DNA of 64,000 nt from Nocardioides sp. zg-DK7169. Lineage in GTDB: Bacteria > Actinomycetota > Actinomycetes > Propionibacteriales > Nocardioidaceae. The position numbers were made by a program, and so were the translations under genes. The notes below the pieces were generated by a model. The model was given only the letters and a program-made list of their open reading frames with translations. It searched no databases and had not been told where the DNA came from. This document shows, in pieces, positions 15,821 through 24,262 of this stretch (within the stretch, counting starts at the first letter, position 1; every line of letters starts with the position of its first letter). The stretch spans positions 124,001 to 188,000 of the forward strand of contig NZ_JABJRA010000001.1 of the NCBI RefSeq assembly GCF_013155365.1. Reading direction: 5' to 3'.

Positions 15821-17367
15821 GGCTCCTCCACCACGTCGCTGGTCTGGGAGATCTCACCGGGCAGCGCCGCGCAGCCCGGGCACAGCACCGGCACCTTCGT
15901 CGAGACCTTGACCGACCCGTCGCCGAGGACCGTCACCCGGACGCTGTCGCGCATCGAGGAGGGTACGGCGTCGCGCGCCGCGGCGCCGGGGTCCTCGCCG
16001 ATGGAGTGCGCGCGGGTGGCGGCGTTCGCGGCGTGCCCGTTCCACACGAAGGCCAGCGCGGTCAGGCCGACCTGCCAGGCCAGCAGGCAGATCAGCGCGA
16101 CCACGGGCACCAGGGCCACGGTCTCGACCGCGAGCTGCCCGGCCTCGGCCTTGGCCCGCCGGCGTCCGCGCCGCTTGGGCTCGCTCGTGGGGGTCGGCAC
16201 CGCCGACGCCCCGCTGACGCCGATCTCGGCACCGATCCGCTCCAGCGCCGACCACCAGGACGCCTCGCGGACCTCGTCGGGGTTGCGGGAGTTCACGCTG
16301 CGCTCCAGGCTGCGGAACGCCGAGGGGAGCCAGGTCGAGACCACGCTGGCCGAGGTGAGCTTGCCCAGCGCGTCGAAGGTGAGCGCGTCGTCGCGCGAGA
16401 CCTTGTTGACCACGACGTGCAGCTCCTGCTCCGAGCGCACCCCGAGGCCCTCCCAGGCCTGCACGGAACGGCGGAAGGAGCGCATCGCGAGCACGTCGGC
16501 GGTGACCACCACGACCGCGGCGTCCGCGACCTCGATGGCCGCGGCCTGGGCGGGCGTGGCGTGCGAGCCGCCGTCGACCAGGATCACGTCGAACTCCTGG
16601 CGCAGCAGGCCGAGGATCGCGCGCACGGCGTTCGCGGTGACGTACTCGGACTCGTGAACCTGCTGCGGGGCGAGCAGCAGCGAGATGCCGGACTCGTGGC
16701 GCACCAGCGCGTCGATGATGGTGGCCGCCGAGAGGTCCTCGGACACCTTGGCCACGTCGGCGATCGAGACCCGCTGGCGGGCCTCGATGATGCCCGAGAC
16801 GTCCCCGGCCTGCAGGTCCAGGTCGACCAGGCACACCTTGGTGCCCGGGACCTTGCGCTGCAGGTCGATGGCCATGTGGGTGGCGATCGTGGTCGTGCCC
16901 ACCCCGCCCTTCGCGCCGGCGAAGACGGTCACCCGGCCGTGCCGGCCGAGGTCGCGGGCGGTGTCGGCCACCGCCCCGGAGATCAGCCCGGACATCCGGT
17001 CCGACCACTGGCGCGCGACCTCGAAGCGCGAGAGCAGGTCGTCGAAGCCCATCGGGTAGCGCACGACCCCCTTCGCGCCGGCCTCCATGGCCAGCAGCGC
17101 GGTGTCGCCGTCCATGCCGGAGTTCACGACCAGCACGCCGGTCGTCGGGGCGCGGAACACGATCTCGCGCACCACGTCGGGAGCCGATTGCGGACCGAGC
17201 GCGTCGTGCAGGAGCACCACCGACGGCTTGAGCCGCGCCACCGTCGCCGACAGCTCGTGGCTGGACTCGACGATCGAGAGGATCTCGGTGTCCTCGATCT
17301 CGGCAAGGAGGGCCCGCAGCTCCCTCACGACCGCCTGGTCGGCAGCGCCGACCACCACCTTCGTCAT
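15817..17367 (-). CDS. cpaE: CpaE/TadZ-like ATPase fused to a TadE-like pseudopilin domain
   Basis: This is a 516-residue protein starting at ATG 17367 after GGAGGAGG. Residues 1-130 form a receiver-like domain. Residues about 145-390 form a MinD/ParA-type ATPase with the deviant Walker A AGAKGGVGTTT and VCLVDLDLQAGD, as in CpaE/TadZ proteins that place the pilus machine at the cell pole. A basic linker (KRRGRRRAKAEAG) leads to residues 408-516, a TadE-like unit: G^QLAVE with E415 at +5, a membrane helix and an ectodomain containing RAHSIGEDPGAAARDAVPSS. This aligns with the next gene's RAQSLGQDPVAAAEGALPGS. The frame is unbroken, so this is a real fusion. Cleavage after G410 would separate the ATPase from the pseudopilin. 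Confidence 0.88.
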   Translation of the reverse strand: MTKVVVGAADQAVVRELRALLAEIEDTEILSIVESSHELSATVARLKPSVVLLHDALGPQSAPDVVREIVFRAPTTGVLVVNSGMDGDTALLAMEAGAKGVVRYPMGFDDLLSRFEVARQWSDRMSGLISGAVADTARDLGRHGRVTVFAGAKGGVGTTTIATHMAIDLQRKVPGTKVCLVDLDLQAGDVSGIIEARQRVSIADVAKVSEDLSAATIIDALVRHESGISLLLAPQQVHESEYVTANAVRAILGLLRQEFDVILVDGGSHATPAQAAAIEVADAAVVVVTADVLAMRSFRRSVQAWEGLGVRSEQELHVVVNKVSRDDALTFDALGKLTSASVVSTWLPSAFRSLERSVNSRNPDEVREASWWSALERIGAEIGVSGASAVPTPTSEPKRRGRRRAKAEAGQLAVETVALVPVVALICLLAWQVGLTALAFVWNGHAANAATRAHSIGEDPGAAARDAVPSSMRDSVRVTVLGDGSVKVSTKVPVLCPGCAALPGEISQTSDVVEEP

Positions 17368-18095
17368 CGTGCCTCCTCCGGGACTGCCCGGCCGCCGAGG
17401 TCCTCGGCGTCGAAGTCGTCGATCTCGCCGGAGCGGTTCGCCCCGACGTCGCCCGGCAGCGCGACCAGCCGGACCTCCTGGGCGAACGCCGCGGCGTAGG
17501 TGACCGAGAGCGCGTTCTTCGGCTCCAGGGCCAAGGTCACCGGCACGACGTCCTTGCTGGTGCCGACGGTCGAGTCGGTGTCGACCGTCACCGTCTGCTG
17601 GCCGCCGATCGAGACGATGCGGACGTCGCGGACGATGACCCGCGCCTGCTTGGGCAGGCCCGGCACGTCGGAGAACACCGCGATGATGTCGACGCGGTCG
17701 CCCGGCCGGACCCGGCCGGCGACACCGGTGACGCTGTCGACGTTGATCGCGATCTCGCGCTCGGTCGGACTGAGGTCGGTCGAGGGGATGAGCATGTCGG
17801 AGGTGACCACCGTGCCGGCGGCCAGCTGGAAGCCCACGCGGCGCCCCTCCAGCTCGCGCAGGCTGGTGACGGCCGTGGGCGAGGCCCAGCGCCGCGGGAC
17901 CTCCTTGGCCCGCACGTTGGAGGCTCCGAGCGGGAGGTAGGCGTCGACGGGCTCGGAGACCTCGTAGACGGTGATCTTCGGGCCGACCTGGCTCTCGACC
18001 TGGGAGACATAGCTGCTCACGGCCACGAAGACCGCGATGGCAAGGGCGAGCGCGGCGAGCAGGAACAGCACTCCCCGACGCTGACGAGCGTTCAA
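17364..18095 (-). CDS. cpaB: CpaB/RcpC-like SAF-domain pilus assembly protein
   Basis: This 243-residue protein starts at TTG 18095, chosen because GAGGAG lies 7 nt upstream and the codon overlaps the previous stop. One N-terminal membrane helix (GVLFLLAALALAIAVFVAVSS) precedes an exported SAF domain (AYLPLGASNVRAKEVPRRW, then LAAGTVVTSDMLIP). The RcpC/CpaB region follows with VRPGDRVDIIAVFSD and VVPVTLALEPKNALSVTYA. In Tad systems this protein lies at the envelope and stabilises the pilus or its channel. Its stop overlaps the CpaE start. Confidence 0.9.
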   Translation of the reverse strand: MNARQRRGVLFLLAALALAIAVFVAVSSYVSQVESQVGPKITVYEVSEPVDAYLPLGASNVRAKEVPRRWASPTAVTSLRELEGRRVGFQLAAGTVVTSDMLIPSTDLSPTEREIAINVDSVTGVAGRVRPGDRVDIIAVFSDVPGLPKQARVIVRDVRIVSIGGQQTVTVDTDSTVGTSKDVVPVTLALEPKNALSVTYAAAFAQEVRLVALPGDVGANRSGEIDDFDAEDLGGRAVPEEAR

Positions 18096-18955
18096 CGTGC
18101 GACTCCTCGGAGGGATCCTTCGGTGCGGTCGACGCCCACGGCGGCGATCCGGCAGAACGGGCAGATCTGGTCGCGGACCGGCTCCTCGCAGGAGGGGCAC
18201 CGCAGGGACGTGGGGGTGTCGGCGGCACCCGGGGCGGCGGGCCAGGAGATGACGAACTCCACCGCCTTGGCCGAGCCCCACACACGGGCGCCGTCGGCGA
18301 CCGGCTCGCGTCGGGTGGGGCGGGTGGCCAGGCCCATCGCGAACAGCGCGGAGATGGCCGCCTCGGGCAGCTCGCCGTAGGCGTGGCACTCGTACGACGC
18401 GGCGACGACACCCGGCGTCGGCACCCGGCGCAGCCGGCGCTCGGGCGCCAGCTCGGTGACCGGGAGCCTCGCCACCCAGCCGGGGTCGCCGTGCACGGCG
18501 AGGAACCCGTCGGCGCCGGCGAACCAGGACTGGACGTGCTGGCCGAGGGTGGGCGCTGGGCGCGAGAGCCGGGCCACGGACGGGAGCCAGGCGCCCCACA
18601 CCACGGTGTCGAGGGCGGCGACGATCGCGTCGTGCACGGCCGTCGCGGACACGGCGTCGGTCGGGACGAGCTCGGCGGCTCGCACCAGCACGGCGGCGGA
18701 CACCGGGAACGACAGCACCCGCACGGGGAGCTCGGGGCGCGCAGCGGCGACGGTGGAGGCGGCGACGTGGGCGGCCATCGCGTGCGCGGTCGGGGCCAGC
18801 ACCAGGAGGTGACGGGTCTGCGCGGAGCGGACCTGGGGATCGGTGGCGAGCGCCGTGGGGTCGGAGAGCGGGTGCACCTGCCACTCCCCCCACGGAGCCG
18901 TGCCACGGAACGAGCCGCTCGGCTGCTCGTCCATGATCGCGACGACTAGGGACAT
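18092..18955 (-). CDS. Zinc-ribbon protein heading the Tad operon, function unknown
   Basis: This 287-residue protein has no signal peptide and no membrane helix, so it is cytoplasmic. Most of it is Ala/Val-rich alpha/beta sequence with no motif I recognise (for example HLLVLAPTAHAMAAHVAAS). The C-terminus carries LRCPSCEEPVRDQICPFCR, two CPxC knuckles 10 residues apart, typical of a zinc ribbon. It is the first gene of the Tad operon and its stop overlaps the CpaB start. A TAGTAA-like -10 box 6 nt before ATG suggests a leaderless message. A regulatory or chaperone role is possible, but nothing in the sequence proves it. Confidence 0.7.
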   Translation of the reverse strand: MSLVVAIMDEQPSGSFRGTAPWGEWQVHPLSDPTALATDPQVRSAQTRHLLVLAPTAHAMAAHVAASTVAAARPELPVRVLSFPVSAAVLVRAAELVPTDAVSATAVHDAIVAALDTVVWGAWLPSVARLSRPAPTLGQHVQSWFAGADGFLAVHGDPGWVARLPVTELAPERRLRRVPTPGVVAASYECHAYGELPEAAISALFAMGLATRPTRREPVADGARVWGSAKAVEFVISWPAAPGAADTPTSLRCPSCEEPVRDQICPFCRIAAVGVDRTEGSLRGVAR

Positions 18956-18967
18956 GGCCGGTTACTA
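18956..18967 (-). promoter_or_regulatory. Candidate leaderless promoter of the Tad operon
   Basis: On the minus strand TAGTAA (18967 to 18962) is followed by 6 nt and ATG 18955. It resembles the many leaderless starts in this window, though its last base deviates from TANNNT. No ribosome site precedes the ATG. Confidence 0.4.
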
Positions 18968-19089
18968 CCCCGTTTCCCCGGCGCCAACCGTCGACCGGTC
19001 CAGCGGCCGGACCGCTATCCTCCTGAGGCGCGCGACCGCGTCTGCCGACCGATCCGGCCGTGTCCGCGCCGAGCCTGGAGGAGGGTCCG

Positions 19090-19671
19090 TTGAAGAACTC
19101 GCTCGCGCGCCTGCGAGGCGCGCGGGACGCGCGGACCCGGCGCCTGCAGGACTCCGCCGCGACCCGCCGGCGCCGACGGCTCGCGGGCGCGGTCCTGCTG
19201 GCCGTCGGGCTGGCGACCCTGGTGTTCGGCGTCGCGGCGGGCCGCGCGGACGCGCCCCCGCAGGTGCAGCTCGCCACCGAGGGGGTGACCCAGGTGCCGT
19301 CGACCCGGTTCTTCCAGAGCCCCTGGGTCCTCTACGGCCAGGTCGACGATCCCCGCCGTACGCCGTCCCTCGACGAGGTCGGCTGCCGACCCGAGAGTGG
19401 TCTGGACCTGCCGGCGCAGCCCGAGGACCTGACCACCTTCGGCTCGCGGGTGGTCGACGGCGTACCGGTCGCGGCGATCGCGCTCCTCGGGCACTCCGAC
19501 GACGGCGCGGCGATCGCCTGCACGGGCGCGAGCGACCACGCGCCGCTGTGGTTGATGCCGTCCTCGGACGCACCGCCCTTCACGGCCACCTCGATCGTGA
19601 TCCTCGGCGTCCTGCTGCTGGTGGCGGGCGCGCTGGTCCAGCCCGCGAGGATCGAGCGCCGCGCGGCCTGA
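19090..19671 (+). CDS. Two-helix membrane protein with cysteine-pair ectodomain (paralogue B)
   Basis: This 193-residue protein starts at TTG 19090, chosen because GGAGGAGGG lies 5 nt upstream; a possible -10 TATCCT is at 19015-19020. It has a long basic N-terminus (RLRGARDARTRRLQD, RRRRR), a helix (LAGAVLLAVGLATLVFGVAAG), an exported centre with FFQSPWVLYG, EVGCRPESG and IACTGASDHAP, and a C-terminal helix before a short basic tail. The order and spacing match the 8635-9180 protein, so the two are paralogues placed on either side of the Tad locus. It is divergent from the Tad operon. Function is unknown. Confidence 0.7.
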   Translation: MKNSLARLRGARDARTRRLQDSAATRRRRRLAGAVLLAVGLATLVFGVAAGRADAPPQVQLATEGVTQVPSTRFFQSPWVLYGQVDDPRRTPSLDEVGCRPESGLDLPAQPEDLTTFGSRVVDGVPVAAIALLGHSDDGAAIACTGASDHAPLWLMPSSDAPPFTATSIVILGVLLLVAGALVQPARIERRAA

Positions 19672-19701
19672 GCACCGCCCGGCAGCCCCCACCGTGCCGC
19701 C

Positions 19702-20823
19702 TCAGTCGAGGAGGATCGGCACCAGCATCTCGTCGGGCGTGAGCGAGCCGTGCAGGCCGACCAGCGTCGTCTCGTAGGCGAAGTCGTGGGAGGAGAAGAT
19801 CCCGTGGTCGCCGCAGCCGGCCACCAGGACGTCGCCGAGGCGCGGCAGCACCTGCCCGCGCACCGGTCCGAACCACCCGCGGCCGATCGCCGCCTCGCGG
19901 GTCAGCACCTCGGCGCGGTCGCCCAGGACCTCGGTCCAGGTCGCGACCACGTCGTCGACGGCGCCGCTGTGGCAGTACAGGTGCCGGAAGCGCGCCTCGC
20001 CGCCGAGCAGCGCCACGCCGTCGCGCAGCTCCAGCCGCTCGTCCACGTCGGTGCGGCTCTCCGGCGGGCAGTCGACCATCCCGTGGTCGGCGACGACCAC
20101 GAGCCGGATGTCGCGGGGCAGCGCGTCGCGCAGCTGCTCCACCTCGGAGTCGATGCTGGAGAGCTGCTGGAGCCACTGGCTGGAGGAGACGCCGTAGCGG
20201 TGCCCCGTCCAGTCCAGGTCGCCGTCGTAGAGGTAGGTCAGCGAGGGACGCTCGCGGGTGGCGGTGACCGCCGCGGCGATCCGCTCGCCGACCCGGTCGG
20301 CCCCGACGAAGTCGACGCCGCGGTGCGCGACGCGCGTCAGGCCGCTGGTGGCGAACTCGCGCTTGTTGACCACCGTGACCGACACGCCCTGGGCCTGCAG
20401 CAGCGCGAACGCGGTCGGGTGCGGCTGCCACTCGACCGGGTCGACGTCGGCGTCCCAGGCGAGGGCGTTGAGCAGCCGGCCGGTGCCGGGCACCCGCGAG
20501 GTGAAGCCGACGAGGCCGTGCGCCCCGGGCGGCAGGCCGGTGCCGAGGGAGGTGAGGCTGGTCGCGGTGGTGGACGGCACGCCCGCGGTCCCGGGCTCGC
20601 TGTGGCTCAGCAGCGAGGAGAGGTACGGCGCGGCGTGGGCGTAGCGGCGCAGGATGTTCGCCCCCAGGCCGTCGACGAGGAACACGACGTACGCGCCGGC
20701 CTCGGGGAGGACCAGGTCCGCCGGCACCTCGCGGTCCGGCAGTCGCGCCCCCAGCGCCACGCCCACCGCAGGCACGACATCGGCCAGCGAACGCTGGCCG
20801 TAGGCTGGCGCGACGAAGCTCAC
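19702..20823 (-). CDS. Alkaline-phosphatase-superfamily phosphodiesterase
   Basis: This 373-residue protein starts at GTG 20823, which overlaps the DUF5998 stop. Motifs fit type I phosphodiesterase/nucleotide pyrophosphatase enzymes: metal ligand Asp in VVFLVDGLG, the likely Thr nucleophile in GVPSTTATSLTSLGTG, DLDWTGHRYG, VVADHGM and a late ligand region CGDHGIFSSHDF. There is no signal peptide, so it is probably cytoplasmic or membrane-peripheral. It should hydrolyse phosphodiester or pyrophosphate bonds; the substrate is unknown. It is co-transcribed with the DUF5998 gene. Confidence 0.88.
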   Translation of the reverse strand: MSFVAPAYGQRSLADVVPAVGVALGARLPDREVPADLVLPEAGAYVVFLVDGLGANILRRYAHAAPYLSSLLSHSEPGTAGVPSTTATSLTSLGTGLPPGAHGLVGFTSRVPGTGRLLNALAWDADVDPVEWQPHPTAFALLQAQGVSVTVVNKREFATSGLTRVAHRGVDFVGADRVGERIAAAVTATRERPSLTYLYDGDLDWTGHRYGVSSSQWLQQLSSIDSEVEQLRDALPRDIRLVVVADHGMVDCPPESRTDVDERLELRDGVALLGGEARFRHLYCHSGAVDDVVATWTEVLGDRAEVLTREAAIGRGWFGPVRGQVLPRLGDVLVAGCGDHGIFSSHDFAYETTLVGLHGSLTPDEMLVPILLD

Positions 20824-21404
20824 GCCGTGTGGGTCCGCGCCGAGAGCGACTCCGCGAAGGCCAGCAGGCGCTCGACGGCAGCCGGCCCGTCGGCGGCGGC
20901 CGACACGCGGATGGAGAAGTCGTCGGAGGCGAGCACCCCGGTGTAGCCGTGGTCGGCCTCGCACTGGGGGTCGCTGCAGCCGGCCGGCTCGAGGTCGACG
21001 CGTCCCACGCCGCCCCAGCCGATGGTCATGTTGGCCTCGGCGGGGAACGACGGACCGCTGGTGGGGTTGGCGATCATCCGGGTCACCACGACCGACTTCA
21101 CCGCCGAGAGCCGGACCGCCTCGGTGGAGGTGGAGGTGTACGGCTCGGGCAGCAGGTCGTCACCGGCGTGCTCGTCGGTGTGCGCGAGCACCAGCCGGGT
21201 CGGGGTCAGCACGACCACGCTCAGGTGGCGCCGCACCTCGTCGTGGTCGAAGGTCGGCTCGTGGTGCACGAAGTACGCCACCACCGGCTCCCCCGCCACC
21301 GCGGCGTCGACACCGTCGGCCACGACCTCGGGGTAGTAGCCGGTGCGGTCGATCGCCGCCCGCAGCTCCACGGTGCGATCACGGTCGTCGGTCCTGCTAC
21401 GCAT
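20820..21404 (-). CDS. DUF5998 family protein
   Basis: This 194-residue protein starts at ATG 21404. It matches the actinobacterial DUF5998 family over its length: AIDRTGYYPEVVADGVDAAV, HHEPTFDHDEVRRHLSVVVL, the VLTPTRLVLAHTDEH strand, and a C-terminal GCSDPQCEADHGY segment with two cysteines and a histidine that might bind a metal. It is cytoplasmic. Its stop overlaps the start of the phosphodiesterase gene, suggesting a shared role. The family's function is not known to me. Confidence 0.85.
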   Translation of the reverse strand: MRSRTDDRDRTVELRAAIDRTGYYPEVVADGVDAAVAGEPVVAYFVHHEPTFDHDEVRRHLSVVVLTPTRLVLAHTDEHAGDDLLPEPYTSTSTEAVRLSAVKSVVVTRMIANPTSGPSFPAEANMTIGWGGVGRVDLEPAGCSDPQCEADHGYTGVLASDDFSIRVSAAADGPAAVERLLAFAESLSARTHTA

Positions 21405-21422
21405 GAGTCGAAGTGTGTCACG

Positions 21423-21449
21423 CCACCGGCCCACACCGTGTGCCGGTGG
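21423..21449 (-). terminator. Hairpin after the acyl-CoA-synthetase gene
   Basis: CCACCGGC (21423-21430) pairs with GCCGGTGG (21442-21449) around an 11-nt loop. It lies 12 bp after the stop of the GNAT/CoA-ligase gene and before the DUF5998 start, so it probably separates the two transcripts. Confidence 0.5.
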
Positions 21450-21460
21450 CCAGACCCGGC

Positions 21461-24166
21461 TCAGGCGGTCGGCAGCGTGTCCCCCGGCAGCGACGGGAGG
21501 CGGCGCACGAACCAGTCCGAGCGCGGGTCCGCGACCGGCTCCACGCGGGCCGCGGCGGTGAGCACCGTGGCGCCGTGGGCGCCGGCGAGGACCAGCGAGA
21601 GCTCCAGCGCGCGCACCTGCGGCAGGTCGTTCTGCAGCTGCGCGACGCGGCGGATCAGCCGCTCCACCTCGTCGACGTCGACGACCTCGCTGCCGCGGTA
21701 GCCGAACAGCATCGGGGAGGACTTGATCTCGCGCACCATGCTGGCCGCGTCGTGCGGGCCGAGCGGCGGGATCCGGTAGGACTTGTCGGCCAGCAGCTCG
21801 ATCAGCGGACCCGAGATCCCGAAGGACACCACCGGGCCGAAGAGCGGGTCCTCGATGCTGCGGATCGCGATCGGCACTCCCGGCCGGGCGTTCTTCTGCA
21901 CCACGAAGCCGGCCTTGCCCGGGTCGCTGATCATCTGGGTCAGCGAGGCCCAGGCGCTGCGCATCTCGGCGGGACCCTCGATGTTGCGCCACACGTGGGC
22001 CAGGTCCGGGCGCTCGCGCAGGTGGTCGGCGGTCGCCTTCAGCACGACGTCCCACTCCAGCTCGGTCCCGGCCGCGACCGCCTCGTCGAGCGTCGTGACC
22101 GGGCGGCTGCTCCACAGCTGCACGCCGTACGCGCCGAGCAGCTCGGTGAGCGCGGGCTGGGCGAGGTCGGTGCCCTCGGGGTGGCGGTGCAGGACCTGGT
22201 TGACCAGGCGCTTGCCCGCGGGGCGGTCCACCTCGTCGTCGTCCGGGACCGGGCCCTCGGGGGTGCGCAGCCACACGGCGTAGTCCACGACGTGCGCGAG
22301 CGCGCGGACCGCCGCCTCGACGGCGGGGTACGACGGCACCGAGCCGCGGCCGGCGGTGGAGCCGGCGACGTCGGGGACGCGCAGCAGCTCCGGGACGCCC
22401 TCGGCACCGAGGAAGGAGGAGACCAGGGGCTTGTCGGACTGCTCGCCGACGGCGGCGAGCACGTTGGCCACACCCTCGCCGGAGATGTTGAGCGGCGGGA
22501 TGTAGACGGCGATGACGGCGTCGACCTCGGGGTCGTCGATCGCCTCGTCGAGCGCGTCCTCGAACTCCTCGGCGCTCGGCTCCGCGCTGAGCGCGACGGA
22601 GCGGTTGACCACCAGGCCCACGGCGGCGGCGGCGTCGGCCGCCAGCAGGCCCAGGGCGTCGGAGTTGCCGACGATCGCGACCCGGCGACCGCGCGGCAGC
22701 GGCTGGTGGGCGACCAGCTGGGCGACGTCGAACATCTCCTCCAGCGACTCCACCTGGATCACGCCGGCCTGGCGGAACATCGCGTCGACGGCCTGCGGGG
22801 GCGCGGCGATCCGGCGGACCGTGTGGCCCATCGGCACGCCCTGGGTCGTGCGACCCGAGCGGACCGCGATGATCGGCTTGCGCAGCGAGACGCGCCGCGC
22901 GATGCGGGAGAACTTGCGCGGGTTTCCGATCGACTCCAGGTAGAGGAGCACGACCTCGGTGGTGTCGTCCTCCTCCCAGTACTGCAGGAGGTCGTTGCCA
23001 GAGACGTCGGCGCGGTTGCCGGCGCTGACGAAGGTGGACAGGCCCAGGCCCCGGTTGTTGACCTTCTCCAGGATCGCCGAGCCGAGCGCACCGGACTGGC
23101 AGAAGAACCCGGCCCGCCCGCGGGGCGGCATCAGCGGCGACAGCGAGGCGTTGATCGAGACGTTCGGGTCGGTGTTGATGATGCCGAGCGCGTTGGGCCC
23201 GATCAGGCGCAGGCCGTAGGAGCGGGAGAGCCCGACCAGGCGGCGCTGGCGCTGGCGGCCCTCCTCGCCGGTCTCGGCGAAGCCCGCGGAGATGACGACC
23301 AGGCCGTGCACGCCCTTGGCCGCGCAGTCGAGCACGACGTCCTGCACCGCGTCGGCGGGCACCGCGACGATGGCCACGTCGACCTCGTCGGGGATCTCCA
23401 TCACGCTCTTGTACGCCGGCAGGCCCGACACCGCCGCCGCGCTCGGGTTCACGGCGTACACGCGACCGGAGAAGTCCCCGGTGACCAGGTTGCGCACCAG
23501 CGCCTGACCGATCGTGTCCTGGCGGCGGCTGGCGCCGATGACCGCGACCGAGCGCGGGTTGACGAAGCGGTGGATCGAGGCGGCCTCGGCCTGGTGCTCG
23601 CGGTTGAGCATCACCCCGATGGCGGTCTCGGTGGGCTCGATGGAGAACTCCAGGGCGAGCACGCCGTCCTCGTACTCGCTGGCGACGCGGTAGCCGGCGT
23701 CGCGGAAGGTCTGGATCATCCGGGTGTTGTCGGGCAGGACCTCGGCGACGAACTTCTCCACGCCGCGCTCGCGGGCGGCCTGGGCGAGGTGCTCGAGCAG
23801 CACCTGGGCGATGCCGCGGCCCTGGTGGCGGTCCTCGACGAGGAAGGCGACCTCGGCCTCGCCGGGGCGGACCACGTCGAAGCGGCCGACCGCGATCATC
23901 TGGCCCGACAGGGTCAGCACGAACGCCACCCGGTCGACGTGGTCGACGTGGGTGAAGCGCCGCACGTCGCGCTCGGAGAGGTGCGGCATCGGGGAGAAGA
24001 AGCGGTAGTACTTCGACTGGTCGGAGACCCGCTTGTCGTAGAAGTCGACCAGCAGGTCGGCATCGGCCGGGCCGATCGGGCGGATGTGGGCGGTGCGTCC
24101 GTCCCGGAGAAGTACGTCGGCCTCCCAGTGGGCGGGGGCGCTGGGCACGTCGTCCTGCTGGGTCAC
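21461..24166 (-). CDS. GNAT acetyltransferase / acyl-CoA synthetase (ADP-forming-like) fusion, Pat-type
   Basis: This 901-residue protein starts at GTG 24166. Residues about 20-190 form a GNAT domain: [19 protein letters not shown], the acetyl-CoA loop [17 protein letters not shown], and AGYRVASEY. The rest is like an NDP-forming acyl-CoA synthetase: CoA-binding [53 protein letters not shown], and a C-terminal ATP-grasp region with [12 protein letters not shown] and [20 protein letters not shown]. Such fusions (PatZ in enterobacteria, Pat-like in actinobacteria) acetylate protein lysines, for example on acyl-CoA synthetases; the synthetase half is often inactive. TAGATT 7 nt before the GTG suggests leaderless transcription, divergent from topoisomerase subunit A. 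Confidence 0.88.
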   Translation of the reverse strand: MTQQDDVPSAPAHWEADVLLRDGRTAHIRPIGPADADLLVDFYDKRVSDQSKYYRFFSPMPHLSERDVRRFTHVDHVDRVAFVLTLSGQMIAVGRFDVVRPGEAEVAFLVEDRHQGRGIAQVLLEHLAQAARERGVEKFVAEVLPDNTRMIQTFRDAGYRVASEYEDGVLALEFSIEPTETAIGVMLNREHQAEAASIHRFVNPRSVAVIGASRRQDTIGQALVRNLVTGDFSGRVYAVNPSAAAVSGLPAYKSVMEIPDEVDVAIVAVPADAVQDVVLDCAAKGVHGLVVISAGFAETGEEGRQRQRRLVGLSRSYGLRLIGPNALGIINTDPNVSINASLSPLMPPRGRAGFFCQSGALGSAILEKVNNRGLGLSTFVSAGNRADVSGNDLLQYWEEDDTTEVVLLYLESIGNPRKFSRIARRVSLRKPIIAVRSGRTTQGVPMGHTVRRIAAPPQAVDAMFRQAGVIQVESLEEMFDVAQLVAHQPLPRGRRVAIVGNSDALGLLAADAAAAVGLVVNRSVALSAEPSAEEFEDALDEAIDDPEVDAVIAVYIPPLNISGEGVANVLAAVGEQSDKPLVSSFLGAEGVPELLRVPDVAGSTAGRGSVPSYPAVEAAVRALAHVVDYAVWLRTPEGPVPDDDEVDRPAGKRLVNQVLHRHPEGTDLAQPALTELLGAYGVQLWSSRPVTTLDEAVAAGTELEWDVVLKATADHLRERPDLAHVWRNIEGPAEMRSAWASLTQMISDPGKAGFVVQKNARPGVPIAIRSIEDPLFGPVVSFGISGPLIELLADKSYRIPPLGPHDAASMVREIKSSPMLFGYRGSEVVDVDEVERLIRRVAQLQNDLPQVRALELSLVLAGAHGATVLTAAARVEPVADPRSDWFVRRLPSLPGDTLPTA

Positions 24167-24173
24167 AGGTGGG

Positions 24174-24256
24174 AATCTACCGGCACCCGTGGTGAGGAGG
24201 TCGCCGCTGCTCACCGGCGAGCCCCCGGCGCGCCGCGGGGGCGCACCCGCGACAAT
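24174..24256. promoter_or_regulatory. Divergent leaderless promoters for the GNAT fusion and topoisomerase A
   Basis: On the minus strand TAGATT (24179-24174) lies 7 nt before GTG 24166. On the plus strand GACAAT (24251-24256) lies 6 nt before ATG 24263. Neither gene has a ribosome site, and both fit leaderless initiation. Confidence 0.5.
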
Positions 24257-24262
24257 GGCGCC

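Noticed and set aside
17368..18906. The frame of the CpaE fusion stays open far upstream
   Set aside because: ATG 17367 has a strong ribosome site, and the upstream part overlaps the conserved CpaB gene in another frame.
24171..24197. A third GGGAAT as a SigR/SigH promoter
   Set aside because: No GTT follows at 18 bp (AGG instead), and the site is on the wrong strand for the leaderless start there.
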